From the NCBI GenBank assembly GCA_950097015.1, contig CATNEN010000034.1:2519501-2583500 (forward strand): DNA of 64,000 nucleotides. The letters run 5' to 3'. The translations under genes were made by a program, and so were the position numbers. The stretch comes from Macrostomum hystrix (lineage: Eukaryota > Platyhelminthes > Macrostomidae). The notes beneath the pieces are model-generated. The model saw only the letters and a program-made list of their open reading frames with translations. It was not told where the DNA came from and searched no databases. Below, in pieces: positions 45,590 to 57,755 of this stretch (positions are counted from its first letter, which is position 1; each line of letters starts with the position of its first letter).

Positions 45590-46525
45590 CCAACCACCTG
45601 ATTCAATGTCTAACTACATGATTCAATGTCTAATTACATTTTTCAATGTCTAACCACATGATTCAATGTCTAACCACATGATTCAATGTCTAACCACATG
45701 ATTCAATGTCTAACCACCTGATACAATGCCTAACTACATGATTCAATGTCTAATTACATGATTCAATGTCTAACTACACGATTCAATGTCTAACCACCTG
45801 ATACAATGCCTAACCACCTGATACAATGTCTAATTACATGATTCAATGTCTAACTACACGGTTCAATGTCGAACTACATGATTCAATGTCTAACCACATG
45901 ATTCAATGTCTAACTACACGATTCAATGTCCAACTACATGATTCAATGTCTAACCACATGATTCAATGTCTAACCACATGATTCAATGTCTAACTACATG
46001 ATTCAATGTCTAACCACCCGATTCAATGCCTAACCACCCGATTCAATGTCTAACCACCCGATTCAATGCCTAACCACCCAATTCAATGTCTAACCACGTG
46101 ATTCAATGTCTAACCACATGATTCAATGTCTAACCACGTGATTCAATGTCTAACCACAGGATTCAATGTCTAACCACATGACTCAATGTCTAACCACATG
46201 ATTCAATGTCTAACCACATGATTCAATGTCTAACTACATGATTCAATGTCTAACCACCCGATTCAATGCCTAACCACCCGATTCAATGTCTAACCACCCG
46301 ATTCAATGCCTAACCACCCAATTCAATGTCTAACCACGTGATTCAATGTCTAACCACATGATTCAATGTCTAACCACGTGATTCAATGTCTAACCACATG
46401 ATTCAATGTCTAACCACGTGATTCAATGTCTAACCACAGGATTCAATGTCTAACCACATGACTCAATGTCTAACCACCCAAAATCAATGTCTAACTACAT
46501 GATTCAATGTCGAACCACCCAATTT
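45590..46525. repeat. 20-bp minisatellite with 240-bp higher-order repeat
   Basis: About 47 copies of ATTCAATGTCTAACCACATG. Variants CACCCG, CACGTG and CTACATG follow the same order twice: the segment beginning at about 46021 is repeated at 46261, a 12-unit higher-order period. Confidence 0.95.
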
Positions 46526-47435
46526 TGAGCAGTTCTGAAGCAGATCTTCGCATAAAATAGTTTAACTGACTCGAATTTTCTAGACCATATCGACTTTAGT
46601 ATAGAAATCATGAATCATGACTTGTACACTATGAAAGTAAACTTTTACACGGAATTCTGATAACGTGCGTAACCTATCATGTAATAAACATGCCCTAATG
46701 CAGTTAATAATGGCTATACCATTCCGGTTTTTTCCAGTGCAATCTTCGCTTGTTTGCCTGATGCTGCAAATTTAAACAAAAATGCGATTTCACTTCGCTA
46801 ATGACAACTTTTAGTATTGCTTTAGCACCGCAAGTTGCAACTCCAATCCCATAATGCGTGTGAGGCTTTGGCTGACATTCTGGCCTCTATATTTCTGCAT
46901 GAACGGGCTCTTTTAACATCAGGAAGAATTCGAGTATTACGCAACGGCATATGAGAGGGCTGTGTCCGGGATTGTTGTAAACATTCTTCACGATGCTGGC
47001 AAGACAAGGCCGCGTTGCAGCAGGACACTGCGCCAATGGTCTGATGACCACAGTCTAGTGACTGCGGGGGAACAGATGCGCCCTCCTAGACCTTGACAGA
47101 TGATCGTGCGGAACTGTGAGCTGCAAGGATGGCCTTTAAGAATTCGAAGCTTTCGACTTTGAGTGTTTACCGCTGGCTGGGTGGCAATCAGTGTTCTGCA
47201 AGCTTTTAAGGGATAAATATTTCTGCGGGTCAATCCGCGCAGAGGGTTCTCTATTCGATAAACACAAGTTGTTTCATCTCCGAATGTCACAGTGGGAACA
47301 CTAGAAAAAACAAATTTTATTTTAACTAAGCAGCCTACTGACTACTCGTAGTAGACAGTATAGAAAGCTTACCACCCTTCGTAGAGGACCATGACAGCCT
47401 ATTAAAACCCAATTAAGGTTCCTCGTTAAGTTAAC
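46526..47435. other. Spacer upstream of tRNA gene
   Basis: No gene is seen. The minus-strand open frame at about 46990-47290 has no recognisable domain. Confidence 0.45.
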
Positions 47436-47507
47436 GGGGGTATAGCTCAGTGGTAGAGCATTCGACTGCAGATCGAGAGGTCCTTGGTTCAAATCCGAGT
47501 ACCCCCT
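47436..47507 (+). tRNA. tRNA-Cys (GCA)
   Basis: 72-nt cloverleaf. Acceptor stem GGGGGTA pairs with TACCCCC, with discriminator T. D-arm AGCTCAGTGGTAGAGC contains the A-box. The anticodon loop CTGCAGA has anticodon GCA at 47468-47470 on a good five-pair stem. The T-loop is TTCAAAT with a CTTGG/CCGAG stem. A T7 pol III terminator follows at about 47514. No intron. It looks functional. Confidence 0.97.
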
Positions 47508-47513
47508 AGGAAT

Positions 47514-47520
47514 TTTTTTG
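47514..47520 (+). terminator. Pol III terminator of tRNA-Cys
   Basis: A run of seven Ts seven bases after the tRNA 3' end, the usual pol III stop. Confidence 0.8.
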
Positions 47521-47797
47521 AAATTTTCCCCACTCTATTCAATCAGCTTTGATTGAAGAAACCATTGCTCTTATCCAGCACGAATGCACAATCAGCATTT
47601 CATTTTGGGAGCAGAATTAGCATTCACTACCCACTAGATAAAAATAACTTGAGGCAATGATTACAGAATACAGCACGCCCGTGTTTCCCTTAAGGAACCT
47701 AGCGACATTAAGACATAAACATATGCAAGGATTTAGCAAGAAATAATGATAGGAGGTTGGGATCAAATGTATATTAGGACTGGCTGGGAGGGTAGGT
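47521..47797. other. Spacer, no gene seen
   Basis: Short AT-rich spacer between the tRNA and the next array. Confidence 0.5.
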
Positions 47798-48118
47798 TTG
47801 AGTGGGCTAGGAATACATTGGATGGGTAGGCTTGGATTGGCTGGGGTGGCGTTGGGTGGGTTTGGATTGGCTGGGGTGGCGTTGGGTAGGTTTAGATTGG
47901 CTGGGGTGGCGTTGGGTAGGTTTGGATTGGCTGGAGTGGCGTTGGGTAGGTTTAGATTGGCTGGGATGGTATTGAATGGGTTTGGATTGGTTGGGATGGT
48001 ATTGAATGGGTTTGGATTGGCTGGGATGGTATTGAATGGGTTTGGATTGGCTGGGATGGTATTGAATGGGTTTGGATTGGCTGGGATGGTATTGAATGGG
48101 TTTGGATTGCATTGGACG
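47798..48118. repeat. 30-bp minisatellite
   Basis: About ten copies of a 30-bp unit built on GGATTGGCTGGGATGGTATT plus GAATGGGTTT. The left half carries the GTGGCGTTGGGTAGG form and the right half GATGGTATTGAATGG, so two sub-expansions. Confidence 0.92.
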
Positions 48119-49207
48119 GATAGGAATAGTTTAGCTTTTGGATTATTGTGTTAATGATTGGATTATTGAAGAAAAATTAGAGGTATCGTTTTTTGACTGG
48201 GTTTGTGGTGAAATATCTTATGTTTATCGTTTATGATGGGCAAGTTTATGTGGGCCTCGTGATCGTTTATGACTTTATAGGCAAGTGATTTTGGTTACAT
48301 GTTTTCGAAGTACCTAAAATATTTTTTATAGCGAAATAAATGCAATCTGAAGTGAAAGTTACTCATTTTAACAAATGATTTTAAAACATTAGGTGAATGT
48401 TGGGTATAGTGGAATAATTACTAAATCTATTGGATAATTCGAGAAGTTCAATCGTTTATTAAAGAATAAAAAAGTGAAAGTGATCGCATCAGAGAAGATA
48501 TTGTTAGAAGCGTTGTACAAAAGCCGCAAACGAATGCAAAGCCCTCTAATTCTCATATCATCGCATGTCGCAACAGAAGTTTTTACAGCTTTTTTAGCTA
48601 TTTGATCAGCGGAATTTTTATCGGAATTTCCCCAGGATTTAAAATTTTCCATCAGCTGCTAGTTCCGTTCTCCGTTTCGTTTGATAATAGATAACGCTTA
48701 ATTTGCGACCATATTTTGACACTAACCATCTTCAGACAAATATGCCGACAAGTGGACTCGCCGCCGAAGGATCAAAAGGGTGCACCGCCCTGACCAAGAC
48801 TAAGGCCAGTGGGGTAATTACCCGATCCATTTAAAAAGCTCGCTTATCAGTATGTTATGTTCTTTACTTAAGGTCTTAGTCCTGGGTTGGGTGCTAGACG
48901 GCCAAGGCCAATCCAAGTGAGGAACCAGTCTTGGCCCTATTTATGTGGAAGGCTTATTTGTGAAGCCCACCTCACACCGCTAAGGGATCCAGGGCTATAA
49001 TTGGTTTGCCCAGCCCCAGCCAGGACTACCCCCAACCCCCACTAGCACGCCACCGCTAGAAAGCACCCCATTTAATCCAAACTGGACTAAATATAACACC
49101 CGAAGCTCTAGCCCGCAAAACGTTTAAGAAGGGAAGCGTTGTTTACTGTTGTTTCACTGTTGTTACTCAGAGACATACAGGAGTCAGGACCTACACTAGA
49201 AGTAAAG
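48119..49207. other. Spacer with a doubtful exon
   Basis: At about 48737 an acceptor-like CATCTTCAG precedes an open stretch reading ADKWTRRRRIKRVHRPDQD to a TAA. Without partner exons I do not call it. Otherwise no gene is seen. Confidence 0.3.
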
Positions 49208-49336
49208 ATGGCCAACAACCGCGAAATCGACACGTTCGACTTAATTGACTTGGTCAATGCGCTCCCGAGTTGCAAGCGCGGCAGGCCCATCCTGAAAAGA
49301 AACGGCTGCTTTGACTGGGATGATGTAGTTATCCAA
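49208..49336 (+). CDS. Possible alternative first coding exon of Rbfox
   Basis: ATG at 49208 opens a 43-codon exon (starts MANNREIDTFDLIDLVNAL, ends DWDDVVIQ) followed by a good donor CAA/GTGAGT, phase 0. The next phase-0 acceptor for coding sequence downstream on this strand is Rbfox exon 2 (51356). Joining them would give an Rbfox isoform with a different N-terminus. Codon use is more coding-like than the flanks. I recognise no domain in it, and it could instead belong to an unrelated short gene. Confidence 0.35.
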
Positions 49337-51005
49337 GTGAGTGATTAAGTGATTTATGCCGCATTTGCTTGCTGTGCACAACAAATACATTGTGTCATGC
49401 TCTTAGGGTTTTTTGACTCCAGTTTTTATGGTGCTAATATTGGAGTTTTCAGCCAAAATTATAGTACAACACTCTACACAAGACAGTTAAGGCAGTCAAC
49501 GACTGTATGCAATCTATCGCCCCTCATTCTGCACTGTAAATAGACCAGACTGATGGGAAATGGGGGTCGTTCTATTGATTATGCTAGACAATGACAATAG
49601 AGTGGATAGATAGGGTAGTGCTCAAATCTGAGTTACTATCGCCACGTCACTTGATAGTTAATGAAAGCGGTCAAAAGCCAATATAATGGTTGATTAACTG
49701 ACCATTGTTTTCATGCATGCTTTAATTAGATTCTCGGCAAGCGCTAGTGAATCAATCAAGAAGTCTGCTAGAATCTTTGGCATTGCGATTCTGGATTCCC
49801 GGGAAAAAACGTGGGATTTTTAAAGTGATTTATTTCGGGATTTCCGGGTACTTAAATCATCTTGTATTTCCGACATTAAAATTCCCAGATCCCCGGATTT
49901 GGGATTTCCCGAGATTGATAGGGGGTCGAGTAATTGCAATCCCAATCTCAGATAGGGGAAATCTAAGGATGTTAAAATCGTTTCATAATATTTATACTTA
50001 TTCCTCATAGTCTATAATGTATATCAGTGTTAACGACGTGAGTATTGAATATAAATGGCAGACCACTACCAGTACCCAGAAGCCAGAACTTGGCTTCTTT
50101 ACTGGCTCCAGAGCCAGAAGAAATCATCGCATTCTTTTATAGTCTCAGTCGCGTCCTAAAGCCCTCCTTCACATCACTATCCAGCTAGCCAGTCATGCGT
50201 TACGAGTCCAACGTCACGACTCGTGCATGGAAATCATTCATGGATTAGAGTTTAAGCTAACCAGAGTCCCAGACTGCAGCAGAAGAGGCTCATTTAGTTA
50301 GTTGGCAAAGCAAGAGGCAAAAAGCGAAATGACTGACGAGTCCTTAGCCTCACTTGGTTTGGGTTAGAGGTTTCTTCTCTTCTCTTGCTAAATTCCAATT
50401 TGCCCAGACCAGACCAGACTCCGTGGCCGGGCTAAGTTCCGTTCAAAAGCTGATGGATGGGTGACGGACCGGAGATCCACAATCTACGCAAATGTGTGTG
50501 CGTGGCGTGGCAGGCAAGCACCTCACCAACCCCTCGAAGCTCTTCTCTCACCAGACTCCTCGAACCAGCCCCCCTCGCGGGAGCGGGGTGTGGAATCACA
50601 ACTGTACATCCCGCTGACACCAGTGTCCGCAAAACACGCCATGTTCACTCCCGTCCGCGCCAAATAAGGATCTGGTGTAGGGGGGTCTATTTCCGATTCC
50701 AGCACTTGTACAAACTTCTTACCCCTGCTATTCCCAATCCCCTCTCCTGTCTATCCTCAAGCTCGCTTTTTGGGTTCTAAAACTAAAGCGTTGGGTGGGA
50801 GACACAGAAGGGAAGGGGAGGGCCTGAAATCGGATTGGATGAAGCTCGTTTTATGGCAGGGAAGGCCCCTTCCACCTATTCACCCCAGGCCCCCCCAGCT
50901 AAGTTTTCCCTTCAATTGCACCCCCTCAGAAGTCTCCGAAGTCTCAGCTAGTGTGATAAAAAATAGGAAAAAGAAGCAAAACAAAATAAGTCTGTTAAAA
51001 AGAAA
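49337..51005. other. Upstream region of Rbfox
   Basis: Presumed promoter and 5' UTR of Rbfox. A TGCATG hexamer (the Rbfox RNA motif) is at 49714-49719. An in-frame TAG at 50964-50966 lies shortly before the ATG at 51006. No other gene is seen. Confidence 0.4.
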
Positions 51006-54000
51006 ATGTCTAGCTTTCCATTGCTGCTCCCAAACTTCGATTTAACTCGAATCCAACAACAGCATCAACAACAACAGCAGCAGCAACAGCAGGAGCAGCT
51101 GCTGCATAGCCTTCTGTGCAATGGCGCGCCTCCACTAGATGAGTCAGCGCTTCACTTAACCAACAGAATGTGGATGTTGCTTGCCACGGTAAAGATTGCT
51201 GACTAAAGGATTCCATGTAGAATTCGTAATCAAAGCCAAGCTCTTGCATTAGGCGACTGCGACTCGAATCTTCGCTTTCTTACCTGGCCTTTCCTGATCC
51301 TATCGTTAAACTTTGAAAATCAATTTTAAACCACCGACCGAATCTTGCATTGCAGCAGATGAATCCAGAGACATCAACTGGGTCGGCGGCTGTCACACCT
51401 GCACCGACTGTCAGTGGTAGCAGCAAGCCCGAGTCTGCCGCTTCCCCAAAGGTAAAAAACTATAAATGGATTTCTTAGATCCTAGATTACTTTCGTCTTT
51501 CACTCAGTAATTAGCAACGGGTTCAAAATCTTCCAAGAATGAGCCCTTGAGTTTCAGTCAATGAAATGATAGGAATTCCAATTTTCCCACATCAAACAGA
51601 GCAAGTCGCCGCCCAATTGTCAGAAGCGACTGCACGTGAGCAACATACCGTTCAAATTCCGAGAAAGCGACCTGCACCAGCTTCTGGGGGTGAGTTTTCC
51701 TTAGTGATGCCAAATTCTCATAAACATGCTGACTTTCTGGTCCCAAAATTATATTCCAACACAGTTCCAGTCTCCGGGTTATCCCAGCGAAAGGGATTTC
51801 GAACCCCCTTGAGAATTAAACAGGTTTTATCCAAGCTCCAAAATCCCATTGGAATTAAACTGGGGTTTTCATACTAGATCCGAAACGCCATTGGAATAGA
51901 ACTTGTTTTTTATCGCAGTGCCAAAACCCAAAAGGAATTATAAACAGTGTTTTTATCCCAACTCCGCAATCCCAAACGAATTATAAACAGTGTTTTTATC
52001 CCAACTCCGCAATCCCAAACGAATTATAAACTGTGTTTTTATCCCAACTCCGCAATCCCAAACGAATTATAAACAGTGTTTTTATCCCAACTCCGCAATC
52101 CCAAACGAATTATAAACAGTGTTTTTATCCCAACTCCGCAATCCCAAATGAATTATAAACTGTGTTTTTATCCCAACTCCGCAATCCCAAACGAATTATA
52201 AACAGTGTTTTTATCCCAACTATGAAATCTTAAAGGAATTATAAACTGTGTTTTTATCCCAACTCTGAAATCCCAAAGGAATTATAAACAGTGTTTTTAT
52301 CCCAACTCTGAAATCCCAAAGGAACTATAAACTGTTTTTATCCCAACTCTGAAATCCCAAACGAATTATAAACTGTGTTTTTATCCCAACTCCGCAATCC
52401 CAAACGAATTATAAACAGTGTTTTTATCCCAACTCCGCAATCCCAAACGAATTATAAACAGTGTTTTTATCCCAACTCCGCAATCCCAAATGAATTATAA
52501 ACTGTGTTTTTATCCCAACTCCGCAATCCCAAACGAATTATAAACAGTGTTTTTATCCCAACTCCGCAATCCCAAACGAATTATAAACTGTGTTTTTATC
52601 CCAACTCCGCAATCCCAAACGAATTATAAACAGTGTTTTTATCCCAACTCCGCAATCCCAAACGAATTATAAACAGTGTTTTTATCCCAACTCCGCAATC
52701 CCAAATGAATTATAAACTGTGTTTTTATCCCAACTCCGCAATCCCAAACGAATTATAAACAGTGTTTTTATCCCAACTATGAAATCTTAAAGGAATTATA
52801 AACTGTGTTTTTATCCCAACTCTGAAATCCCAAAGGAATTATAAACAGTGTTTTTATCCCAACTCTGAAATCCCAAAGGAACTATAAACTGTTTTTATCC
52901 CAACTCTGAAATCCCAAGGGAATTATAAACAGTGTTTTTATCCCAACTCTGAAATTCAATTGAAATAGATAGAACCGCTTTACCAAAATTTGAAATCATC
53001 CCATTTGAATCGAAGTGTTCTATCCTTGATCCGAAATCCTTGGGAATTGAACATTTTTATCACAACTCTGAAATCCCATGGGAATCAAGTGTCTCTCCCT
53101 TCAAAAATCCAACTATATTCCAATTGAAATCACTTCAAATCCATTTATTCGACATTTTGCGATCTCGATCTAGTCTTAATCATACAGGTGGGAGCGTAAT
53201 TTTCGTAATTAGCAATTTTGTTGGAGTTCGTGCTTCAATGATATTAAAATTGAAATACTTTATTAAGTATTTCAATAAAATACTTTAAAAAACTTAAAAA
53301 ACATTATTAAAATACTTTAAAAATGTTTTTAGCCGTTCGGTGAAATTATGGACGTTGAGATCATCTACAACGACCGCGGCTCCAAGGTGAGCTTTTAAAT
53401 AGCCAATTTATTTTACTCCATGCTGAGTAGCAATCCCTGAGATTTTATCCCACCCCATTCATCCAATCATCCCTTAGATTCTACCTATCCATCCCATTCA
53501 TCCCTTAGATTCTACCTATCCACCCCATTCATCCCTTAGATTCTACCTATCCAACCCATTCATACCTTAGATTCTACCCCATCCCATTCATCCCTTAGAT
53601 TCTACCCCATCCCATTCATCCCTTAGATTCTACCCCATCCCATTCATCCCTTATATTCTACCCCATCCCATTCATCCCTTATATTCTACCCCATCCCATT
53701 CATCCCTTAGATTCTACCCCATTCCATTCATCCCTTATATTCTACCTATCCATCCCATTCATCCCTTAGATTCTACCCCATCCCATTCATCCCTTAGATT
53801 CTACCCCATCCCATTCATCCCTTATATTCTACCCCATCCCATTCATCCCTTAGATTCTACCCCATCCCATTCATCCCTTAGATTCTACCCCATCCCATTC
53901 ATCCCTTAGATTCTACCCCATCCCATTCATCCCTTAGATTCTACCCCATCCCATTCATCCCTTAGATTCTACCCCATCCCATTCATCCCTTATATTCTAC

Positions 54001-55882
54001 CCCATCCCATTCATCCCTTAGATTCTACCCCATCCCATTCATCCCTTATATTCTACCCCATCCCATTCATCCCTTAGATTCTACCCCATCCCATTCATCC
54101 CTTAGATTCTGCCCCATCCCATTCATCCCTTAGATTCTACCCCATTCCATTCATCCCTTAGATTCTACCTATCCATCCCATTCATCCCTTAGATTCTACC
54201 CCATCCCATTCATCCCTTAGATTCTGCCCCATCCCATTCATCCCTTAGATTCTACCCCATCCCATTCATCCCTTAGATTCTACCTATCCATCCCATTCAT
54301 CCCTTAGATTCTACCTATCCCAATTATCCCTTATATTCTACCCCATCCCATTCATCCCTTAGATTCTACCTATCCATCCTATTCATCCCTTATATTCTAC
54401 CCCATCCCATTCATCCCTTAGATTCTACCTATCCATCCCATTCATCCCTTAGATTCTACCTATCCCAATTATCCCTTATATTCTACCCCATCCCATTCAT
54501 CCCTTAGATTCTACCCCATCCCATTCATCCCTTAGATTCTGCCCCATCCCATTCATCCCTTAGATTCTACCCCATTCCATTCATCCCTTAGATTCTACCT
54601 ATCCCAATTATCCCTTAGATTCTACCCCACCCCATTCATCCCTTAGATTCTACCCCATTACATTCATCCCTTAGATTGTTCCCACCCGATTCATCCCTAT
54701 TCCATTAGATTGCCATTCTTAGTTTTTTAATTACAATCCTGTCATTCTCCCAAGAACATTTCAATCCGCAAGTAGTGCATAACAGCCAAATCCCAAGTTC
54801 TCAGCCGCACAATCGTCCATCCTATTCCACTCCATCCTATTCCTATTAGGGATTTGGCTTTGTCACCTTTGTAAACGCCTGCGATGCCGATGAAGCCAGA
54901 GAGAAGCTGAACGGAATCGTCCTTGACGGCCGCAAGATTGAGGTAAGTATGGTATTTGGGAGGCCGTACGTGCTAAGAAAAGTCTGTCAATTTTTTTTGG
55001 AGGCTAGCTAAGTTTCAGGAGCAGTATTGGTAGACTATCGGTTTCTGGAGAGTGCACAGCTGCACTCATTAAAAGGCACAGTGGCTAATTCGCTTGATCA
55101 CAGCACATCCCGTATTGAACAACTGTTGGAGCGGCATCAGTGCCCCAACTCATTTTGCGCCCCTGAGATTAAATCATAACGCCAGTGCAACTGCCTAATG
55201 AATAGAAAGTTAGGGCTGATGCACATCTGACACAGGTGTGTGAGCATGCCACAGCCACATACGGCACTTGCGGATAAGCTTATTTCATTATCCGCCACAC
55301 CAGTTTCACATTATGACCCGTTAGTATAGTAAAATAGAACATCAATACCTCATTCCAGGTTAATTACGCCACTGCCCGTGTTGCGCACAAGAAAAAGGAC
55401 TCCCAAATTCCGTTGAATGGTAAGATCTCTAAAGCAAAATGTGTCGCTAAAAACTCAATTGACCACATCAATTTTAGTCCTCACCTTGTCAACTAAATCC
55501 AATCACAGGTGTCAGCTTTCATAACCTGACGGCGCAACTGACCACCCTGCCGCCACACCAGCCTACGGCTCAGGCGCAGCCACACATGCTGGTGCAGTAC
55601 CCGCCCACCAGTCAGCAGCAGCCGCTGTATCAGTTCCCACTGCCGCCCCAGCAAATGCTGTCCATGCCGCCGCCGCCGCTACCGCAGGTCATGCTGCCCC
55701 AGCAACAGCCTCTGCCAGCCTACCTGGCCACAGGTGGGCACAATCACCTGGCTATTGCCTACCTGAATGCTGCCGCAGCGGCCGGAGGCGCCGCTCTAAA
55801 CCCGGCCGTGTTCCGCGGCGGCCTGCTGCACCACCAGCAGCAGAGGTTCGCGCCCTACGTACGCCAGCAGTTCAACTACTGA
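51006..55882 (+). CDS. Rbfox: Rbfox RNA-binding splicing factor
   Basis: Seven exons with consistent phases: 51006-51188, 51356-51451, 51600-51689, 53333-53386, 54850-54942, 55359-55419, 55509-55882; 316 aa. The N-terminus has a polyQ tract. One RRM spans residues about 102-178: RNP2 in KRLHVSNIPFKFRESDL, then PFGEIMDVEIIYNDRGSK, RNP1 in GFGFVTF, then REKLNGIVLDGRKIEVNYAT. The C-terminus is Gln/Pro/Ala-rich and ends near the family word RFAPY. Rbfox proteins bind (U)GCAUG in pre-mRNA and control alternative exons in nerve and muscle. Exons 4, 5 and 6 are 54, 93 and 61 nt, sizes I recall for the same RRM exons in vertebrate genes. An in-frame stop upstream supports the ATG. Introns 3 and 4 are mostly minisatellite. 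Confidence 0.93.
51900..52975. repeat. 43-bp minisatellite in Rbfox intron 3
   Basis: About 25 copies of a 43-bp unit containing AATTATAAACAGTGTTTTTA then TCCCAACTCCGCAATCCCAA. A block of distinctive units (CTATGAAATCTTAAAGG, then a short ACTATAAACTGTTTTTAT form) appears twice, about 557 bp (13 units) apart. Confidence 0.95.
53450..54700. repeat. 28-bp minisatellite in Rbfox intron 4
   Basis: About 45 copies of a 28-bp unit containing CCCATTCATCCCTTAGATTC and TACCCCAT, with TACCTATCCAT length variants and TTATATTC/TTAGATTC alternation. Pyrimidine-rich on the sense strand. It lies between the 54-nt and 93-nt RRM exons. Confidence 0.95.
55140..55300 (+). mobile_element. Degraded SINE copy in Rbfox intron 5
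   Basis: Diverged body: CAACTGCCTAATGAATAGAA, AGTTAGGGCTGATGCACATC, GTGTGTGAGCATGCC align with the CACTGCCTGACGATGAGAAA, AGTCAGGGCAGATGTACACA and GTGTGAGCGTATGCC blocks of better copies. The head is lost. Confidence 0.6.
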
Positions 55883-56597
55883 AGGCCTCTCTAAACTGCT
55901 GATAGGTTTCAACTCCTATTGCTAGCTGACGGTCTCAAAGCGAAAGTGTATTTAGTTGTCATTGGCAACCGAGTTTTTCGTGTCTCTTTTTGAACTGCGC
56001 CGCATTCGTAGATAATATTTAGTAATGAAATACGAATCAACAAAGGTTGCTATGTAATACTCAGATGCAGGTGTGGCTATGATGACGCCTGTCCGATTTT
56101 TTTCTACGAAATCTTTGCTTCCACAGAAGTAGCAGATCTGGCTGAGCAGCTGTTTGTATTGTTCTATAGCTTCTGAACATAGCTATAGTCTATGTTTCCT
56201 GTTGTGTATTCTTTATTCAAAGTGCAGCTTTTCAGCATTTTTGTACCTGTCAAATTTCTATTTACGTCTGAATGTTTCTATGGCATCTCATTTTTATTAA
56301 TTGTAGCAATTTTTTCTACTCGCCTGCTAATTTGTTTGTTTTTATTGGTGACGGTTCTCAGCCCTAGTAATTTACTTGATTTTTTACTATCTGGTACAAC
56401 CAGTGCACCTGGAACTGGTGTACCTCTTTGTAAGGCGGGTTTCTCATTGCATATCAATTTTAATGCATCTTTGTCGTTAATCTTACCTGGGGCAAGTTGT
56501 GTCCGTGCATTGAAAGTGGATCTGGCAACTCAATTTTATGCTGTTCTTTTGTGCTCGGAATGTTTCGAAACTTTTGTATCCGAAATTTAGATTTTAT
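55883..56597 (+). other. Probable 3' UTR of Rbfox, first part
   Basis: T-rich sequence following the stop with no AATAAA before the 30-bp array. The 132-codon open frame at 56192-56590 is T-rich, without domain or splice support, and is not called a gene. Confidence 0.5.
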
Positions 56598-57755
56598 AAA
56601 CTCAATATTTTCAAAATTCCGATTCCGAAACTCTCGGATTTGAAAGTTCCGATTCCAAAGCTCTCGGATTTGAAAGTTCCGATTCCGAAACTCTCGGATT
56701 TGAAAGTTCCGATTCCGAATCTCTCGGATTTGAAAGTTCCGATTCCGAAACTCTCGGATTTGAAAGTTCCGATTCCAAAGCTCTCGGATTTGAAAGTTCC
56801 GATTCCGAAACTCTCGGATTTGAAAGTTCCGATTCCGAATCTCTCGGATTTGAAAGTTCCGATTCCGAATCTCTCGGATTTGAAAGTTCCGATTCCGAAA
56901 CTCTCGGATTTGAAAGTTCCGATTCCGAAACTCTCGGATTTGAAAGTTCCGATTCCAAAACTCTCGGATTTGAAAGTTCCGATTCCGAAACTCACGGATT
57001 TGAAAGTTCCGATTCCGAAACTCTCGGATTTGAAAGTTCCGATTCCAAAGCTCTCGGATTTGAAAGTTCCGATTCCAAAGCTCTCGGATTTGAAAGTTCC
57101 GATTCCGAAACTCTCGGATTTGAAAGTTCCGATTCCGAAACTCTCGGATTTGAAAGTTCCGATTCCGAAACTCTCGGATTTGAAAGTTCCGATTCCAAAA
57201 CTCTCGGATTTGAAAGTTCCGATTCCAAAACTCTCGGATTTGAAAGTTCCGATTCCAAAGCTCTCGGATTTGAAAGTTCCGATTCCAAAACTCTCGGATT
57301 TGAAAGTTCCGATTCCAAAGCTCTCGGATTTGAAAGTTCCGATTCCAAAACTCTCGGATTTGAAAGTTCCGATTCCAAAACTCTCGGATTTGAAAGTTCC
57401 GATTCCAAAGCTCTCGGATTTGAAAGTTCCGATTCCAAAACTCTCGGATTTGAAAGTTCCGATTATGAAACTCTCGGATTTGAAAGTTCCGATTCCGAAA
57501 CTCACGGATTTGAAAGTTCCGATTCCGAAACTCTCGGATTTGAAAGTTCCGATTCCAAAACTCTCGGATTTGAAAGTTCCGATTATGAAACTCTCGGATT
57601 TGAAAGTTCCGATTCCGAAACTCACGGATTTGAAAGTTCCGATTCCGAAACTCTCGGATTTGAAAGTTCCGATTCCAAAGCTCTCGGATTTGAAAGTTCC
57701 GATTCCGAAACTCTCGGATTTGAAAGTTCCGATTCCGAATCTCTTGTTTGACTAT
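56598..57755. repeat. 30-bp minisatellite, rigid period
   Basis: About 38 copies of a 30-bp unit containing GGATTTGAAAGTTCCGATTC and CGAAACTCTC, with substitutions (CAAAG, CGAAT, TATGA, CTCACGG) but no length change across the array. Because 30 is a multiple of 3 and the unit has no stop in several frames, it produces long open frames on both strands. Probably within the Rbfox 3' UTR. Confidence 0.95.

Noticed and set aside
46988-47290. Minus-strand 100-codon frame as gene or retroelement piece
   Set aside because: No recognisable motif, no splice sites of note and ordinary spacer composition.
48737-48805. Arg-rich possible last exon (ADKWTRRRRIKRVHRPDQD)
   Set aside because: It has an acceptor-like CTTCAG and a stop but no partner exon on the plus strand could be found; too short to call.
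56192-56590. 132-codon hydrophobic frame after Rbfox
   Set aside because: Very T-rich DNA yields Phe/Leu/Ile-rich frames by chance; it fits 3' UTR sequence better.
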